Shown one piece after another: positions 1 through 8,038 of a DNA stretch of 64,000 bases; the stretch's first letter is position 1; every line of letters begins with the position of its first letter. The notes under the pieces are model-generated. The model worked only from the letters and a program-made list of their open reading frames with translations. It had not been told where the DNA came from and did no database searches. The position numbers and the translations under genes were made by a program. The stretch spans positions 1 to 64,000 of the forward strand of contig CANPZO010000003.1 of the NCBI GenBank assembly GCA_947589005.1, given 5' to 3'. Source of the DNA: an uncultured Clostridia bacterium (GTDB lineage Bacteria > Bacillota > Clostridia > UMGS1883).

Positions 1-444
1 GAAGCGAGAAAGGAACTGTCCGGCAAGCGGCGGACGCTCCAGAAATCCGAAAACCGTATCGCCGAGCTTGACAGGCTTTTCAAGCGGATCTACGAGGATA
101 TGGTAGCGGGACGGCTGAGTGAGGCGAGATTTCAAATGCTTTCCGACGACTACGAAAAGGAGCAAACGGAGCTGCGGGAAAGAATTACTGTTCTGACTAA
201 GGAAATCTCCGAGCAGGAGGATCAGGCGGACAATGTAGACCGTTTCATCCGCACGGTGAAGAAGTACCTCTGCCTGACGGAGCTGACGCCCGCGATCCTG
301 AACGATCTGGTCAAGGCGGTCTATGTCCATGCGCCGGACAAGTCCAGCGGACATCGGGTGCAGGATGTAGACATCAGCTACAACTACATCGGGATACTCC
401 CTGCCGCACTTTTGAACGACCTCATAAACGGAACAGCGGCATGA
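1..444 (+). CDS. Large serine recombinase, C-terminal part (5' end outside window)
   Basis: The frame is open from base 1 and ends at TGA 442-444, so 147 residues of a longer protein are visible. They are a charged, coiled-coil-like stretch rich in Glu, Lys and Arg, then a tail containing PAILNDLVKAVYVHAP and VQDVDISYNYIGI. This tail is typical of TndX/TnpX-type large serine recombinases (DUF4368-like C-terminus), which excise and integrate conjugative or mobilisable transposons. The catalytic serine domain lies upstream, outside the window. Such genes usually sit at one end of their element, so the element boundary is probably just downstream, between here and the glycosidase gene. Family assignment rests on the tail only. 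Confidence 0.8.
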   Translation, partial: EARKELSGKRRTLQKSENRIAELDRLFKRIYEDMVAGRLSEARFQMLSDDYEKEQTELRERITVLTKEISEQEDQADNVDRFIRTVKKYLCLTELTPAILNDLVKAVYVHAPDKSSGHRVQDVDISYNYIGILPAALLNDLINGTAA

Positions 445-511
445 CCGAAATCATGCCGTACTCCGAAAACAATATGAACTTGTTTTATTGGACGCCACCC
501 TGAGGCGGAGG

Positions 512-2737
512 TTAGCAGGGGACGGAGGTCTCGTCATTGTACTCGTTCACGGCTATTTCACAGCGCCCGGACCTTACGCCGGCGGCGCTGACGGTGCAGG
601 CGACCGTCCCCGTCTGTCCGAAGCGGCTCCTTATCAGGAAGGCCGCCCGTCCGCCCTCGAGGGCGATGGGATTTTCGCCGATGAAGTCCGCCGGTCCCTC
701 AATCTCTATGCTCACCAAGTCCGCGGCATAAGGGAGGCGGGTGCCGTTTTCGTCCAGAAGCTCGACCGTCACGCTTGTCATGTCGGATCCGTCAGCGGTC
801 AGCGTCCCGTAGTCGGGGACGGCGGACAATCCGGCGGCCGGGCCGGGAGTTTTTCGCTCGGTCCGGACGCGCTCCCTGCCGCCTATATATCCCACGGCGG
901 TGAGAGTGCCCGCCTCAAATTTTACGTTTTTGAATTTAAAGGCCGGATGGGGCACGTTCATGTACAGGTTCGGCTTTATCCTGCCGACGGAGACCCCGTT
1001 TACAAACAGCTCAACTTCGTCGCAGCCGCCGTACACCTCCACGTCGGCGGGCGAACTCTCCGTCCAGTAGCTGGCTATATACAGCTCCGGCTTTTCGGCG
1101 GACTCCGTCTGGGAGCGGTAGAAGTGAGATACCGGCTTGTCATGACGGAATATGTCGTACATTCCGCTGTAGAATACGTGGCCGGTGCGGGTGTAGTTGA
1201 CCTCGTTGTCGTAGTCGAACATACTCCATGCAAAGCCGCCCAGACAGTTGTCGTTGGAATAGTAGTAATCGACGACGTCGGCAAAGGATTTCGTAAACTC
1301 CGCCGCCTGCGCGTCGGTCGCCCACGGCAGGCCGCAGCCGTCCGTCCAATGCTCCCAAGAGTGCTCGCTGGAAATAAAGGGCCTTAGTCTGGGAACCTCG
1401 GGATAAATATAGTTGGCGCAGAAAATATCCTCTATCATTTCGGTGCTGTCGTAGTTTTCATTCCGGCGGACGCCGTGGGTGGGCCTTGTGGGATCCAGCG
1501 CCTTTGCAAGGGCCGTGGTCGCGGTATAAAGCTCCCTGTTGTCCCAGGACTCGTTGACCCGGACTCCCCAGGTGAAAACGGAGGGGTGATTGCGGTCCCG
1601 CAGTATCATTTCCTCAATATTTGTCTTATATATCTCTTGCCATTCACTGTCGCCAACGTGCTGCCAGCCTGGGGCCTCCTCAAAAACTATCAGGCCGATT
1701 TCGTCGCACCGGCTCAAAAAGGCCGGAGACTGTGGATAGTGAGAGCAGCGCACGGCGTTGAAGCCCGTTCCTTTCACCATATCGGCGTCCCGCGCCTGGA
1801 GCTTGTCCGGAATTGCCCGCCCCTGCCATGGCCACTGCTCGTGGCGGTTTACTCCTCTGATTTTCAGCTTTTCGCCGTTCAGATAAAAGCCGGTGTCGGT
1901 AAACTCGAACCACCGAAGGCCGATTTTTGTTTCAACCGTGTCAATTTTCTCGCCGTTTTCAAGGAGGCTTACCTCGGCGGTGTACAGATAAGGGTCGTCC
2001 ACGCTCCAAAGGCGGGGATTTTTTATTTCGTCAGTGTCAAAGGTCACGGAGCCGCCGTCCTTCACCGACGCCTCGCCGCTGACCGTCCGCGCGGCCTCCG
2101 CTCCGTTTTTGTCAAATATCGCCGTTTCCACCGACAGCACTTTGGTCTCGCCCGTGGTGTTGCGGACCGAAACGGCGGAGCGGACTTTTCCGCCCTGGGG
2201 ACCGAGGCCGGGCGCGGTGAGAAAGACGTCGCTTATATAGACGGGGCTTACGGCGGTCAGGGTCACGTTCCGCACGATGCCGCCGAACAGACAGTAGTCC
2301 ACATCTCCGCCCTCCGGCGGGATGTCGGGGTGTTTTGTGCTGTCCACCCGCACGGCGACAACATTGTCGCCGTCAAAGCTGACGCGGTCCGTTATGTCAA
2401 ATTCAAAGCCCGTGTACGCACCCTTGTGGCTGCCCGCCGGCTTACCGTTCACATACACCTCCGCCACCGTCGCCACGCCCTCAAAGCCTATGATTATACG
2501 CTTTCCGCAACATTCCGCGGGCAGACTGAAGTGCCGCCGGTACCACGACACAAAGCGGTACCGTTCTATATATTTTTGGAAATCCTCGCCCTTGTGGGCC
2601 CCGATTACGGTGTTGGCGTGAGGTATGCCGACCCTCTCAAAGCGGCTGTCGTCGAACTCCGGCAGGTGAGCGCCGGTGTTGTCCGAGGCCGAATACAGCC
2701 AGCCCGTGTTCATGTTCATTATTTTGCGTCCGTTCAT
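512..2737 (-). CDS. Glycoside hydrolase family 2 (beta-galactosidase/beta-glucuronidase-like)
   Basis: A 741-residue retaining glycosidase of the GH2 clan. An N-terminal jelly-roll sugar-binding domain (AEVYVNGKPAGSHKGAYTGF) is followed by an immunoglobulin-like domain and a TIM barrel. The barrel carries RDRNHPSVFTWG then VNESW, with the acid/base Glu near residue 395, and FISSEHSWEHW, with the probable nucleophile Glu near 458. A DUF4982-like domain and a C-terminal Ig-like domain complete the protein. No signal peptide is visible, so it should be cytoplasmic and act on imported beta-glycosides. The start was set at 2737 because GGAGG lies 8 bases upstream; a longer frame to 2773 has no site. 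It follows the hydE-like gene by 16 bases, probably in the same transcript. Exact substrate unknown. The 3' end lies close to the presumed end of the mobile element. Confidence 0.88.
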   Translation of the reverse strand: MNGRKIMNMNTGWLYSASDNTGAHLPEFDDSRFERVGIPHANTVIGAHKGEDFQKYIERYRFVSWYRRHFSLPAECCGKRIIIGFEGVATVAEVYVNGKPAGSHKGAYTGFEFDITDRVSFDGDNVVAVRVDSTKHPDIPPEGGDVDYCLFGGIVRNVTLTAVSPVYISDVFLTAPGLGPQGGKVRSAVSVRNTTGETKVLSVETAIFDKNGAEAARTVSGEASVKDGGSVTFDTDEIKNPRLWSVDDPYLYTAEVSLLENGEKIDTVETKIGLRWFEFTDTGFYLNGEKLKIRGVNRHEQWPWQGRAIPDKLQARDADMVKGTGFNAVRCSHYPQSPAFLSRCDEIGLIVFEEAPGWQHVGDSEWQEIYKTNIEEMILRDRNHPSVFTWGVRVNESWDNRELYTATTALAKALDPTRPTHGVRRNENYDSTEMIEDIFCANYIYPEVPRLRPFISSEHSWEHWTDGCGLPWATDAQAAEFTKSFADVVDYYYSNDNCLGGFAWSMFDYDNEVNYTRTGHVFYSGMYDIFRHDKPVSHFYRSQTESAEKPELYIASYWTESSPADVEVYGGCDEVELFVNGVSVGRIKPNLYMNVPHPAFKFKNVKFEAGTLTAVGYIGGRERVRTERKTPGPAAGLSAVPDYGTLTADGSDMTSVTVELLDENGTRLPYAADLVSIEIEGPADFIGENPIALEGGRAAFLIRSRFGQTGTVACTVSAAGVRSGRCEIAVNEYNDETSVPC

Positions 2738-2753
2738 TTTGTGCGCCTCCGTT

Positions 2754-3779
2754 TTACTGCGGCTTGGAGTCAAATCCGTACACGTCGCCGCGGGCGGATA
2801 CTATCTCGTAACCCGCGCTCTGCACCCTGCGCTCGAGGCAACCCTTACATTCGGCGGCCTCCTCGCCGGTGCATATTTTGTTGTCGTAAAGCTCGTACAG
2901 CTTCCGCACACGGACGGGGGAAAGATTGGGCATGACCACGTTGGCCCCGGCCTTAAGGCCCAGCTCCCGCCCCAGCGGATGTATGGTGCCGAGGGCGGTC
3001 GTCGATGGGATAAGGGCGGTCGGGAACATGAGCCTGAGTATCGCCACCATACGCAGCGTCAGCTCCAGCGTGCCGCCGGGGAAGTCCCTGAACGGCGTGT
3101 CCTTATGGGGGATAAAAGGGCCGATGCCTATCATGTCGGGACGCAGCTCTTGCAGGAACCGAAGGTCCTCCACAAGGTTGTCCGCCGTCTGGTAGGGCGA
3201 ACCCACCATAAAGCCGCTGCCTACCTGATAGCCCAGCTCTTTAAGGGTAAAGAGGCAGCTTTTACGGTGAGCGAGACTCATAACGGCGGGGTGGAGCCTG
3301 GAATAGTGCGCGTCGTCGGCGGTCTCGTGGCGGAGAAGATAGCGGTCCGCGCCGGCGGCACGGAAAGCGGCGTAGCTCTCCCGTCCCTTTTCGCCCAGCG
3401 AAAGAGTAACCGCGCAGTCCGGAAAACGCTCTTTTATTTCGGAAACTATGCCGCATATGACCTCGTCGGTGTAATATGGGTCCTCGCCGCCCTGAAGCAC
3501 AAAGGTGCGGAACCCCAGCTTATGTCCCTGTTCGCAGCAGGATAGAATGTCCTCCTTGCTCAGACGGTAACGGTCAAGATTTCCGTTGCTCCGGCGGATG
3601 CCGCAGTAGAGACAGTCGTTTTTACAAACATTGCATATCTCTATAAGTCCGCGAAGGTAAACGGCCGTTCCGTAATACCGGCGGCGGACCGCGTCGGCCT
3701 CGGCGATAAGCTCGCAATCATATTTATCTGTATTTATTATTTCACACAGTTCCTTGTCGGAAAGTGAATTTATGTCCAT
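2754..3779 (-). CDS. hydE: HydE-like radical SAM protein ([FeFe]-hydrogenase maturase family)
   Basis: 341 residues. The radical SAM cluster motif is C-x3-C-x2-C (CKNDCLYC, Cys 52/56/59), followed by FVLQGGEDPYYTDE, GSGFMVGSPYQT and IGPFIPHKDTPF, all typical of HydE. A second C-terminal cysteine set, C-x7-C-x2-C (CTGEEAAECKGC), matches the accessory cluster present in some HydE proteins. HydE acts with HydG and HydF to build the diiron subcluster of [FeFe]-hydrogenase; neither partner is in this window. The start at 3779 has GAGGTG six bases upstream and is preferred over the in-frame extension to 3863. A SigA-type promoter lies at 3799-3827. Downstream is a GH2 glycosidase, an unusual partner. 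A BioB/ThiH/PylB-like relative cannot be excluded, but HydE is the best fit. Confidence 0.85.
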   Translation of the reverse strand: MDINSLSDKELCEIINTDKYDCELIAEADAVRRRYYGTAVYLRGLIEICNVCKNDCLYCGIRRSNGNLDRYRLSKEDILSCCEQGHKLGFRTFVLQGGEDPYYTDEVICGIVSEIKERFPDCAVTLSLGEKGRESYAAFRAAGADRYLLRHETADDAHYSRLHPAVMSLAHRKSCLFTLKELGYQVGSGFMVGSPYQTADNLVEDLRFLQELRPDMIGIGPFIPHKDTPFRDFPGGTLELTLRMVAILRLMFPTALIPSTTALGTIHPLGRELGLKAGANVVMPNLSPVRVRKLYELYDNKICTGEEAAECKGCLERRVQSAGYEIVSARGDVYGFDSKPQ

Positions 3780-3798
3780 ATCCTTCACCTCGTTGTAA

Positions 3799-3827
3799 AT
3801 TATAGCATATCGGTAGGTAAAAATCAA
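3799..3827 (-). promoter_or_regulatory. SigA-type promoter of the hydE-GH2 unit
   Basis: On the minus strand, TTGATT (3827-3822) and TATAAT (3804-3799) are separated by 17 bases, about 20 bases upstream of the hydE start. Confidence 0.7.
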
Positions 3828-3921
3828 GCCCGCGGCGAGATTTTCTTCGGAAAATGGCGTCACATTTCCGTAAAAATCGACATATTTGTGGTACTATCAT
3901 ATCGAAAGGAGGTCTTTCTAT

Positions 3922-4725
3922 ATGATAGACGAATTTGAAAACTACTTGAAAAGCGTCAATATGGCGCAAAATTCCATCCGCTCCTATGTTTACGCGGTGA
4001 GGCAGTTTGAGGCCCGCGTAAAAAGGCTGACCCGCGAGGGACTCAGGCAGCACAAAATCTGGCTGATAGAAAACTATCGTGCCAAAACGGTTAATCTGCG
4101 TATACGCGGACTCAACTGCTACCTGAATTTTCTGGGCAAAAAGGATTGGAACCTCAGCTTTGTCAAGGAACAGCAGAAGGCGTTTCTGGAAAACGTCATC
4201 AGTGAGGCGGACTACGTCTACTTCCGCAACTGTCTCCGAGGCGACGGGGAGTATTTCTGGTACTTTGTGGTGAGGTTCCTCGCCGCCACGGGCGCCAGGA
4301 TAAGCGAGCTGCTGCAAATGAAGGTGGAGCATGTGAAGGCCGGATATTTGGATTTGCTCTCCAAGGGCGGCAAGCTTCGGCGCATTTACATTCCGAAGAC
4401 CCTTCAGGCCGACGCCATGGACTGGCTCAAAGACTGCGGCCGACATTCCGGCTTTGTGTTCCTTAACCGCCGCGGCGAACCGATAACCGGCCGGGGCATA
4501 TCCGACCAGCTCAAAAAGCTCGCCACCCGCTACGGCATCGACCCGGCGGTGGTTTATCCCCACTCGTTCCGCCACCGCTTCGCCAAAAGCTTTCTCGAGC
4601 GGCACAACGACATCGCTTTTCTGGCAGATTTGATGGGTCACGAAAGCATCGAGACCACCCGCATTTATCTGCGGAAAACCGCCATTGAGCAGAGGAGCAT
4701 TGTGGACAACATAGTTGAGTGGTAA
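3922..4725 (+). CDS. Tyrosine recombinase/integrase (Xer-like, solo)
   Basis: 267 residues with an N-terminal SAM-like core-binding domain (IDEFENYLKSVNMAQNSIRS) and a C-terminal catalytic domain. The full set of active-site residues is visible: Arg near 125 (GARISELL), Lys near 150 (SKGGKLRR), His-x-x-Arg near 214-217 (HSFRH), His near 240 (MGHES) and Tyr near 249 (TRIYL). It should cut and rejoin DNA through a phosphotyrosine intermediate. The start at 3922 follows AAGGAGG by nine bases. No excisionase, relaxase or phage gene adjoins it. Its stop lies only 8 bases before the hairpin-rich composite repeat at 4734. Chromosome dimer resolution is possible, but the simple size and isolated setting suit a small mobile element or inversion system equally well. 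Confidence 0.88.
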   Translation: MIDEFENYLKSVNMAQNSIRSYVYAVRQFEARVKRLTREGLRQHKIWLIENYRAKTVNLRIRGLNCYLNFLGKKDWNLSFVKEQQKAFLENVISEADYVYFRNCLRGDGEYFWYFVVRFLAATGARISELLQMKVEHVKAGYLDLLSKGGKLRRIYIPKTLQADAMDWLKDCGRHSGFVFLNRRGEPITGRGISDQLKKLATRYGIDPAVVYPHSFRHRFAKSFLERHNDIAFLADLMGHESIETTRIYLRKTAIEQRSIVDNIVEW

Positions 4726-4733
4726 AGGTCTTT

Positions 4734-5190
4734 GGGGCTGTAAAAAAATGGCGTAGATCGGCGTCGTCACAAGCTCGGTATCGCAAGTTTCGATTTAAAA
4801 ATCGAAACTCGGCTTACCTCGCTGTGACTCCTTTTCCCCACAAAATCGGCTTCGCCGTTTTGTGGGGGCCCCATTTTGGCTGAAAGCCTTTATTAAGTCA
4901 AATTTATGTGATGAAAAAATCGACAATAAAATCAAAGCTATGAATTAATGTGGAAAAACCGCCTTTTTATAAAAAAAGACGGTTTTTCTCTTTAGTTTAT
5001 GCAATCGGCCCTCGTGATGGCTTTGGCTCACTACCAACCTTTTGCGAATTTTTTTGTCCGTCATGCGGGGCGGCGGGCTGAAGGCAGCCCGCCCTACACC
5101 ACTTTGTTATGACAGTGTAGGGCGGCTTGCCCTCAAGCCGCCGAAAAAATTTAAAATAAGTCGTAATAAGCGATTTTTTCCGATAGCCCA
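4734..5190. repeat. Composite intergenic repeat, island A (hairpin-rich, MITE-like)
   Basis: This gene-free stretch shares many blocks, in the same order, with 24677-25331. Shared blocks include the left end (4734-4766), CTCGGTATCGC (4774-4784), CGGCCCTCG to ATGCGGG (5006-5070) and the palindromic block 5084-5144. Perfect or near-perfect hairpins are at 4786-4809 (11 bp stem, loop AA), 4836-4867 (10+4 bp), 4953-4989 (terminator-like) and 5121-5142 (9 bp stem, loop CCCT). The two ends are imperfect inverted repeats: GGGGCTGT followed by an A-run and ATGGCG on the left; the right end, read in reverse, has GGGCTAT, an A-run and ATCGC. No transposase or coding frame is seen inside. It lies between the tyrosine recombinase and the EamA gene. 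Confidence 0.8.
4953..4989. terminator. Terminator-like hairpin inside island A
   Basis: GAAAAACCGCC and GACGGTTTTTC pair around an A/T-rich centre, giving a stem with A and T tracts on both sides that could stop transcription in either direction. A nearly identical hairpin in the opposite orientation lies at 51590-51623. Confidence 0.6.
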
Positions 5191-5202
5191 CGTGCCTCCA
5201 GG

Positions 5203-6093
5203 CTACATTGTGAATTCTTTATTGTTATGCGGTGGCTTCGCCTCCGACAGCACAAGCGCCCCGAATATCAGGACGAAACCGCAGATAAGCTGGGGCGAGA
5301 GCCTTTCGCTACCGGCCAGTATGGAGAACATCGCGCCAAACACCGCCTCAAGACTCAGCAAAAGCGCCGCCGTTGACGGCGGGGTGTACTTCTGGCCGAT
5401 GTTTTGGAGCAAAAGCGCCGCCGCCGTCGCCGCTAGACCGAGGTAGGCCAGCGAGGTTACCGCCCCGGCGCCGAAGGACGGCGGGAAATTTTCAAATATC
5501 AATCCGAACACCCATGCCAGCGCCGCCGACGAAGCGAACTGTATCACCGTGAGCGCGATAATGTCGCGGCCGCGGCTGTAGTGCGTCACGGCCAGAATGT
5601 GCAGGGCGAACATAAATCCGCCGCCGAGGGTAAGCATATCGCCTTTGTTGACGCCGCCCTCCGCCGCCGGATTTACCGACACGAGCCACACTCCGGCCAC
5701 ACAGACCGCCGCCGCTATCAGGGTTTGCAGCGGAGGTCTCTCCTTTGTCAGGGCCCAGGTCAGAAAGGGCACGATGATGCAGTATACGGTGGTCAGGAAG
5801 GCGTTTTTCCCCGGAGTGGTATAGTTAAGCCCCACCGTTTGGAGGGCGTAGGCCCCGAACAGCAGAAACCCCATTATTCCGCCGCCGACCAGGTACGAAA
5901 CGTCGAGCTCCCTTAACCTTTTGAAAAATATTATGGCCAGGGCCGCCGCGCCTATGGTAAAGCGTATGGCCAGCAGATAAAAGCTCGGCACCGCGGCAAG
6001 GGTGTTTTTCATAACGACAAAGCTGCTGCCCCAGATAAGGGTCGCGGTCACAAGGGCCAGCTTTGCCAAGAGGGAAATACGGCTTTTTTTCAT
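5203..6093 (-). CDS. EamA/DMT-family transporter
   Basis: 296 residues forming about ten membrane helices in two repeated EamA halves. Each half starts with the family signature (LIWGSSFVVMKNTL near residue 20 and a second half from about 150). The family exports or imports small metabolites such as amino acids, nucleosides or sugars; the substrate cannot be read from the sequence. The start ATG overlaps the stop of the mscS-like gene by four bases (ATGA), so the two are translationally coupled. The last residues (NNKEFTM) and the stop codon lie against the right end of island A, suggesting that the repeat altered the natural 3' end. Confidence 0.85.
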   Translation of the reverse strand: MKKSRISLLAKLALVTATLIWGSSFVVMKNTLAAVPSFYLLAIRFTIGAAALAIIFFKRLRELDVSYLVGGGIMGFLLFGAYALQTVGLNYTTPGKNAFLTTVYCIIVPFLTWALTKERPPLQTLIAAAVCVAGVWLVSVNPAAEGGVNKGDMLTLGGGFMFALHILAVTHYSRGRDIIALTVIQFASSAALAWVFGLIFENFPPSFGAGAVTSLAYLGLAATAAALLLQNIGQKYTPPSTAALLLSLEAVFGAMFSILAGSERLSPQLICGFVLIFGALVLSEAKPPHNNKEFTM

Positions 6094-6929
6094 TGTCGGC
6101 CCCTCTTATCTTCCCGATTTATCACCACGGTGCGGTTGTAGGGTATTTCTATCCCGTTCTCGTCAAAGGCGTATTTTATGCGGCGGAGCATTTCGCGCTC
6201 GACGTCGTACTGATTGCCGCCCTCGCAGGGCACAAGGCTGCGTATGGTCACGCCGTTGTCGCCCAGCGCCACCACCCCGAGCACCTTTAAATCGCCGGTA
6301 ATGAGGCTGAATTCCCTGTGGGCCTTTTTGCCGCAGTCCTCAAGAACCTTGATGGCGGTATTAATGTCGCTTTCATACGCTATCTCCACGTCGATGGAAA
6401 CGTCGTGGGGGTACTTCTGCCGGTTAAGCACCTTTTCAATCGCTCCGTTAGGGATTATGTACAAATCGCCCACGTAGTTCTTTATGGTCGTGCAGCGGAG
6501 AGTGATGCTTTCGACCGTGCCGGTGAAGTCGTCTATGGTGACGATGTCGCCCACCTCGAACTTGCCCTCGAAAATTATGAAAAAGCCGGTTATAACGTCC
6601 TTCACCACGCTCTGCGCACCGAAGGCCACCGCGATGCCGACGACGCCGGCCGCCGCCAGCAGAGACATTACGTTGATGCCGAAAAGCTGGTTAAGGGCCT
6701 GTACAAAAATGAAAAAGTAAATGCAGTAGTGTACCACACTGCCGAGGATGGCGCAGATGGTGCCCCTGCGGTGATTGTCGGGCTGACGGTTTTGATAACG
6801 CTTAAGGGCCGTAAAACAGATGCGCCAGAGGATAAAGGCCGCCAGCAGCGTTACGGCGAAGCCCGACGCCCGGGAAAGGACGGTGAGCAGCAGTTCATTT
6901 TTTATGTATGGCTTCAGCAGGGCGTTCAT
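6090..6929 (-). CDS. Small-conductance mechanosensitive channel (MscS family)
   Basis: 279 residues: N-terminal membrane helices, the glycine/alanine-rich pore helix (AAAGVVGIAVAFGAQSVVKD), the MscS beta domain (FEVGDIVTIDDFTGTVESI, IPNGAIEKVLN) and a C-terminal alpha-beta domain. It should open under membrane tension to release solutes during osmotic downshock. Start at 6929 after AGGAGG with a seven-base gap. It overlaps the upstream ybaK-like gene by four bases and the downstream EamA gene by four bases, so the three form a tight minus-strand operon. Confidence 0.92.
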   Translation of the reverse strand: MNALLKPYIKNELLLTVLSRASGFAVTLLAAFILWRICFTALKRYQNRQPDNHRRGTICAILGSVVHYCIYFFIFVQALNQLFGINVMSLLAAAGVVGIAVAFGAQSVVKDVITGFFIIFEGKFEVGDIVTIDDFTGTVESITLRCTTIKNYVGDLYIIPNGAIEKVLNRQKYPHDVSIDVEIAYESDINTAIKVLEDCGKKAHREFSLITGDLKVLGVVALGDNGVTIRSLVPCEGGNQYDVEREMLRRIKYAFDENGIEIPYNRTVVINREDKRGRQ

Positions 6930-7411
6930 TTTCCGTCCTCCTTGCATAAATCGGCGGTTTCGGCCTCGGTGAATTTTATGAGCGAGGCCGAGTTTATAAT
7001 TATCTGCGCCCCGCGGACGCCGGCGCTTACGGCAATTTTATCGCGCTCCGCCGCAGAGGAATGGAACCAGGTCGGGTATTTCTTTTTCATGCCTATGGGA
7101 CTGCATCCGCCTCTGATGTAGCCGGTCAGACCGAGGAGCTCCTTCACATGGACCATTTCTATTTTTTTGTCGCCGATGGCACGGGCGGCTTTTTTCAGGT
7201 CTATCTCCTCGGCCACCGGAATACATAACACCACGACGCCGCGCTTTTCGCCGCGGGCCACGAGCGTCTTGAATACCGCCGCCGGATCCTGGCCTATCTG
7301 GGCCGCCACATGGACGCCGCTGAGGTCGTTTTCGTCCACCTCGTATTCCTGAATGTCATAGTCGAGCTTCGCCTTGTCCAGCATACGCATGGCGTTGGTC
7401 TTTGTTTTCAT
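6926..7411 (-). CDS. ybaK: YbaK/EbsC-type Cys-tRNA(Pro) deacylase
   Basis: 161 residues of the YbaK/ProX editing family. Visible family blocks are DPAAVFKTLV, VVVLCIPVAEEIDLKKAA, GYIRGGCSPIGMKK and a conserved Ser-rich end (IIINSASLIKF). These proteins remove cysteine mischarged onto proline tRNA. First gene of the ybaK-mscS-eamA operon; its TGA overlaps the ATG of the next gene. Start at 7411 behind AGGAGG. Confidence 0.9.
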   Translation of the reverse strand: MKTKTNAMRMLDKAKLDYDIQEYEVDENDLSGVHVAAQIGQDPAAVFKTLVARGEKRGVVVLCIPVAEEIDLKKAARAIGDKKIEMVHVKELLGLTGYIRGGCSPIGMKKKYPTWFHSSAAERDKIAVSAGVRGAQIIINSASLIKFTEAETADLCKEDGK

Positions 7412-7488
7412 TTTACCTTACCTCCTGAACATATGTGTTATATCGGGGAAAGATTGAAACGGAACGCTTTATCTCGGATAAAAACACC

Positions 7489-7514
7489 AAAAGTCAGGGG
7501 CACGCCTGACTTTT
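7489..7514 (-). terminator. Terminator after dut
   Basis: AAAAGTCAGG and CCTGACTTTT form a ten base-pair stem with a six-base loop. Reading on the minus strand, a T-rich run follows, so it ends the aminotransferase-dut transcript; it may also work in the other direction. Confidence 0.75.
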
Positions 7515-7532
7515 GACACTGATTTAAGCCGC

Positions 7533-8012
7533 TTAGTTTGTGCTGCCAAAGCCGCCGTCACGGACGCCGTCGGCCTCGTCGTCAACGGTGATGCCGTACT
7601 CGGTGAAGATGCCCTGCGCGAAAGCGTCGCCCCGCCTTACAGACAGAGTTTTTTCACCGCAGTTGACGATTTTTATAAATATGTGGCCCTCGTTGGAGCT
7701 GCCGTAATAGTCGCTGTCGATTATGCCGACGGTATTGCTGAGCCTGAGGCGGTACTTAAAGCCAAGACCGCTGCGCGGATATATTGAGAGCACCCAGCCC
7801 TCGTCTATCCTCGCCCTTATGCCGGTGGGCACCTTTATCTCCTGTCCCGGCCCGAGGTCGAAGTCCAATGTGGAGAAAAAGTCGTAGCCCGCGCTGCCGC
7901 TGGTGGCGCGGCGGGGGAGGCGTATCTCCTCATACGCGGCCTCGGCGCCGGGGCCGTAGCCCTCGGCAAACTGTTTTAACGATACCTTTTCAAAACCGGC
8001 TATACGTTTCAT
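7533..8012 (-). CDS. dut: dUTP diphosphatase (dUTPase)
   Basis: 159 residues with the five trimeric dUTPase motifs: AGYDFFS, PRSGLGFKY, NTVGIIDSDYYG, RRGDAFAQGIF and the C-terminal Gly-rich GGFGSTN. It hydrolyses dUTP to dUMP, keeping uracil out of DNA and feeding thymidylate synthesis. The start at 8012 has GGAGG seven bases upstream; the longer frame from 8030 lacks a site. It lies 26 bases after the aminotransferase gene on the same strand and is probably co-transcribed. Confidence 0.93.
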   Translation of the reverse strand: MKRIAGFEKVSLKQFAEGYGPGAEAAYEEIRLPRRATSGSAGYDFFSTLDFDLGPGQEIKVPTGIRARIDEGWVLSIYPRSGLGFKYRLRLSNTVGIIDSDYYGSSNEGHIFIKIVNCGEKTLSVRRGDAFAQGIFTEYGITVDDEADGVRDGGFGSTN

Positions 8013-8038
8013 AGCAGTTCCTCCGCTCATTTTACGTG

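Noticed and set aside
3780-3863. N-terminal extension of the hydE-like frame
   Set aside because: The extension covers the SigA promoter and has no ribosome site; the ATG at 3779 has GAGGTG.
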